From the NCBI GenBank assembly GCA_039815825.1, contig JBCBYO010000003.1:1-64000 (forward strand): a DNA stretch of 64,000 bases, written 5' to 3'. The notes under the pieces were generated by a model, which was not told where the DNA came from, did no database searches, and was given only the letters and a program-made list of their open reading frames with translations. Positions 61,761 to 64,000 of the stretch are shown here, in pieces; the stretch's first letter is position 1, and each line of letters begins with the position of its first letter. The DNA comes from JBCBDX01 sp039815825. GTDB taxonomy: Bacteria; Pseudomonadota; Alphaproteobacteria; Rhizobiales; Rhizobiaceae. The position numbers were made by a program, and so were the translations under genes.

Positions 61761-62465
61761 TCAGGAACGATTTTTATGCAACGTCAAAAGAAAGTCCTTC
61801 GCTTCATTAATCCTCTGAGCGAGAAACGCGCTACCCCCAACGTCGGGGTGAACACTTTGCATCAGTCGGCGATGCGCCTTTCTGATATCAGCAACACTCG
61901 CCGAAAACTCAAGGCCAAGGATCTCATAGGCCTCTTGCTCAGTCATGGCGCCCGACTGAGCCGGAGCAGCATGCCGCGATCCGGTGTCCGTGTTCGCGTC
62001 ATCGCGCCATGTGGGCATGCGGCGATCAAGGTACGCCTCTAAGAGTTGCAGGCTCTCCAAATCGCCAGACGCCTCTTGGGCAAACTCCATCAGTTCGGCG
62101 TCGGTCAAACTGTCGAGATCTTTGCCCTCGAAGTCGCCTTGAAGGATCAGGCCATTCATTTCTCCAGTGGTGTGATCTAGCTCCATCTCCAGGAGCGCCG
62201 ATCGTACAGTGGATCGTCTTGCGGGACCGCCGCCGCTATAAGATACGCCGCGCATGCGCGAAAAAAGAGTGTAGGCGAAGACGAGCAGCGGGGCTCCAAT
62301 GGCAATTCTGCCGGCAACAATAAACGCTATGCCGAAGACTGCGAAAACAGCGGGCAGTATCAGTCTTAAGTTGGACGCAATTTTCTCAGGAGACGTTGTG
62401 AGAAAATACCAGACGCCCAGACCTAAAAAACTTGCCAGTCCGACCAAGAATATCAGCCAGTTCAT
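61761..62465 (-). CDS. Membrane-anchored J-domain protein
   Basis: This 234-residue protein has an N-terminal hydrophobic part with two or three helices (about 1-70) and a C-terminal J domain (about 180-234) with the essential HPD in RRLMQSVHPDVGG. It should recruit DnaK to the membrane. It resembles DjlA-like J proteins found in alphaproteobacteria, but the middle is not recognisable. It is the third gene after mipZ and the VWA-like gene on the minus strand. Confidence 0.85.
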   Translation of the reverse strand: MNWLIFLVGLASFLGLGVWYFLTTSPEKIASNLRLILPAVFAVFGIAFIVAGRIAIGAPLLVFAYTLFSRMRGVSYSGGGPARRSTVRSALLEMELDHTTGEMNGLILQGDFEGKDLDSLTDAELMEFAQEASGDLESLQLLEAYLDRRMPTWRDDANTDTGSRHAAPAQSGAMTEQEAYEILGLEFSASVADIRKAHRRLMQSVHPDVGGSAFLAQRINEAKDFLLTLHKNRS

Positions 62466-62478
62466 GATCAGCCCCTGA

Positions 62479-63213
62479 TTACTGTTTGTTGCCTTTTAAG
62501 TGCTCAATGAGAATGCGGTCGCTCTTACTGTCACGCGCGGTTAGTGCGCGCAAACCGCCGGTGGCGTAGACGGCAATGGATGAAAGAAGGTCTTTTAGAA
62601 TACCGGGCGATTTGCTGTCGAAACGGAACCACCCTCCTCTCGTTAACCGCGCAATTTCCCTAAACGTCATTTCCGCAGCGCGATCTTGCCCTTCTTGAAA
62701 CACGAACACCGGCACACCCAACATGCCCAACTCGCCTGCACGATGTCCAAGGCTGTCTGGGTTTTCCTCCATCGCATCGCCAATATAAATGACGGCGCTC
62801 AATGGCGTTTCTCTGTGTGCTTTACGTGCGTGTCCAAGGACTTTGGATATTTGCGTCCGTCCAGCCTGACAACTTATCCGGCTCATTCTATTGGCGAGTG
62901 TCTTACCATCCCTGGCCCAATCTGACGCGCGGCATTCACCAAAGCCTCTGAAGTAGACCAGCTGCATCTGCAGCGGTGTTGCCGTCGAAACGGCTTCAAA
63001 CATCTTACCCTGTATCTCCACCGCCAGGTCCCATGTTGGCTGTCTGCTCATTGTCGCGTCGAGCGCCAGCACGACGCGCCCCTTGCCATCCGTCGATGGT
63101 CTGATTTGCTCAGCAGCAGATAAAAACGCCGAGATATCGCCGGACGTTGATTTTTGGGGATCAAGACGTTGTGCCTGCTCGGTTTTCTGGACCAGTGGTT
63201 TTTTATCAGCCAT
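62479..63213 (-). CDS. VWA-like domain protein
   Basis: This protein of about 244 residues resembles a von Willebrand factor A domain. A MIDAS-like start is visible in VVLALDATMSRQPTW (DxTxS with T in place of the first S), with IYIGDAMEENPDS later. There is no signal peptide; the protein should be cytosolic. The gene lies between mipZ and the J-domain gene, an arrangement seen in other Rhizobiales, but no function is known. I prefer the ATG at 63213 over a longer frame to 63273 that would overlap mipZ. Confidence 0.75.
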   Translation of the reverse strand: MADKKPLVQKTEQAQRLDPQKSTSGDISAFLSAAEQIRPSTDGKGRVVLALDATMSRQPTWDLAVEIQGKMFEAVSTATPLQMQLVYFRGFGECRASDWARDGKTLANRMSRISCQAGRTQISKVLGHARKAHRETPLSAVIYIGDAMEENPDSLGHRAGELGMLGVPVFVFQEGQDRAAEMTFREIARLTRGGWFRFDSKSPGILKDLLSSIAVYATGGLRALTARDSKSDRILIEHLKGNKQ

Positions 63214-63262
63214 GCCTACACATTTGGGCGATAAATCTACGATCGCAAGCGCCTGCGACGAC

Positions 63263-64000
63263 TCACTCCGCAAAGACGGGGGGCAGTTGGATTTTCGGTC
63301 GTGTATTGCCTAGCCAACGGCGCCGCGTTTCTTGGCGTCTGCGGCCCCGATCATTGATTGGCAGACCAAGCATTTCCACCAAACGCCGTACTTCTTTGCG
63401 GGCAGCTTGGTGGGAAAGCGATACATCCCCATGCTGGCCATATGGTTGGGTATCGAGAGCTGTTAGGCCTTTGTGGAAATATTCACGAAAGATAACCCGT
63501 TCACCTACTCCGTCGGCCAAACGGTAGCCGAGCATCATGCCGAGATCGCGCAAACAGTTGAATACGCGTTTTTCATTGCGCGATGTGATGGCTGATAGGC
63601 GGTTTCGCACAACCACCCAGTCGATGAGGCCCTCGCCGTTAGCACGCCGTTCACGGCGCGCTTCGCGCACGGTGAGCGCATAGTGCGTAGGTTCCAAAAT
63701 CTGAAACGTATCGGGATCAATCTTCGCCAATACGTCAAAATCGATGAAGCTATCGTTCACCGGCGTCACAAGTGTATCTGCAAATATATGTGCATGCTTG
63801 GACAGGGCCGTGTAGGAACCCGGAGTGTCGATGACGACAAAGTCGTAGCGTGGCTCCAATTCGTGATACAACGCTTCAAACGCAGCAAGTTGACATGCTT
63901 CATTCGGCCCATGTGGGTCATCAAGCCACTCGCGCACCTGCGGTAGATGGTAGTGAGCGGGTGCGCGTAACGCCTTTTCCAGGCCGGACTGCCATTTGCG
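63263..64000 (-). CDS. mipZ: Division-plane positioning ATPase MipZ (5' end outside the window)
   Basis: The visible 245 residues are the C-terminal part of a ParA/MinD-family ATPase; the frame stays open to the window edge, so the N-terminal P-loop lies outside. The switch II motif DFVVIDTPGSY, the conserved TPVNDSFIDFDVLAKID and the C-terminal GLTALDTQPYG fit MipZ, which forms a gradient from the poles and blocks FtsZ assembly there. A GTG at 63937 is not the true start, since in-frame codons continue upstream. Confidence 0.92.
   Translation of the reverse strand, partial: RKWQSGLEKALRAPAHYHLPQVREWLDDPHGPNEACQLAAFEALYHELEPRYDFVVIDTPGSYTALSKHAHIFADTLVTPVNDSFIDFDVLAKIDPDTFQILEPTHYALTVREARRERRANGEGLIDWVVVRNRLSAITSRNEKRVFNCLRDLGMMLGYRLADGVGERVIFREYFHKGLTALDTQPYGQHGDVSLSHQAARKEVRRLVEMLGLPINDRGRRRQETRRRWLGNTRPKIQLPPVFAE

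Noticed and set aside
1..64000. CRISPR array, insertion sequence, prophage or integron
   Set aside because: No regularly spaced repeats, transposase, integrase or attachment-site duplications were noticed.

Overview
The window reads as a chromosome segment of an alphaproteobacterium, most likely a marine member of the Hyphomicrobiales (Rhizobiales). The evidence is gene order: tpiA-secG-pyrG, a PpiD-type chaperone gene followed by trpD-trpC-moaC-moeA-lexA, gltX, gltA, the run rpsB-tsf-pyrH-frr-uppS-cdsA-rseP-bamA-lpxD-fabZ-lpxA-lpxI-lpxB, an EipB (DUF1849) gene, clpS-clpA, a phasin gene and a MipZ gene. A GAAC-N7-GAAC LexA box in front of lexA is of the alphaproteobacterial type. I cannot name a genus. 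I saw no rRNA, tRNA, CRISPR, transposase or phage gene.

Bases 1-1939 carry a short sulfur-responsive operon: a periplasmic SoxS-like thioredoxin, an ArsR repressor with the two cysteines of the persulfide sensors BigR/SqrR, and a YeeE/YedE (SoxT-like) transporter. Bases 2144-11926 carry a scavenging cluster for 5-methylthioribose or 5-deoxyribose: a fused class II aldolase/short-chain dehydrogenase, a SorC-type regulator, mtnA, mtnK, a three-gene ribose-type ABC importer and a FucU/RbsD mutarotase. No mtnB/C/D/E-type genes for methionine regeneration are present. The likely route is a DHAP shunt, in which the sugar is phosphorylated, isomerised and cleaved to DHAP plus a two-carbon aldehyde.

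Bases 12033-16350 carry a GNAT gene, a DUF1127-like small gene and a very unusual 955-residue regulator that joins a SARP/BTAD head, a TolB-like domain, TPRs and an intact alpha/beta hydrolase. Bases 16453-23415 (minus strand) carry the second accessory cluster: a TRAP transporter (dctP-dctQ-dctM), a Crp/Fnr regulator, a split transketolase and a RuBisCO-like protein without the carboxylase residues. The 14-bp palindrome TTGAC-N4-GTCA(A/G) lies in front of the aldolase/regulator pair, between mtnK and the ABC operon, and again in front of the transketolase/RuBisCO-like operon. I read this as one regulon in which the RuBisCO-like protein and transketolase may act on the same methylthio- or deoxy-sugar phosphates. 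This is the most interesting feature of the window.

From 23520 onward the window is core genome: nucleotide synthesis, protein export and folding, tryptophan and molybdopterin synthesis, the SOS regulator, ComEC, translation, the TCA cycle, lipid A and outer-membrane assembly, Clp proteolysis, peptidoglycan trimming, PHB-granule phasin and, cut by the right edge, the division-site regulator MipZ.
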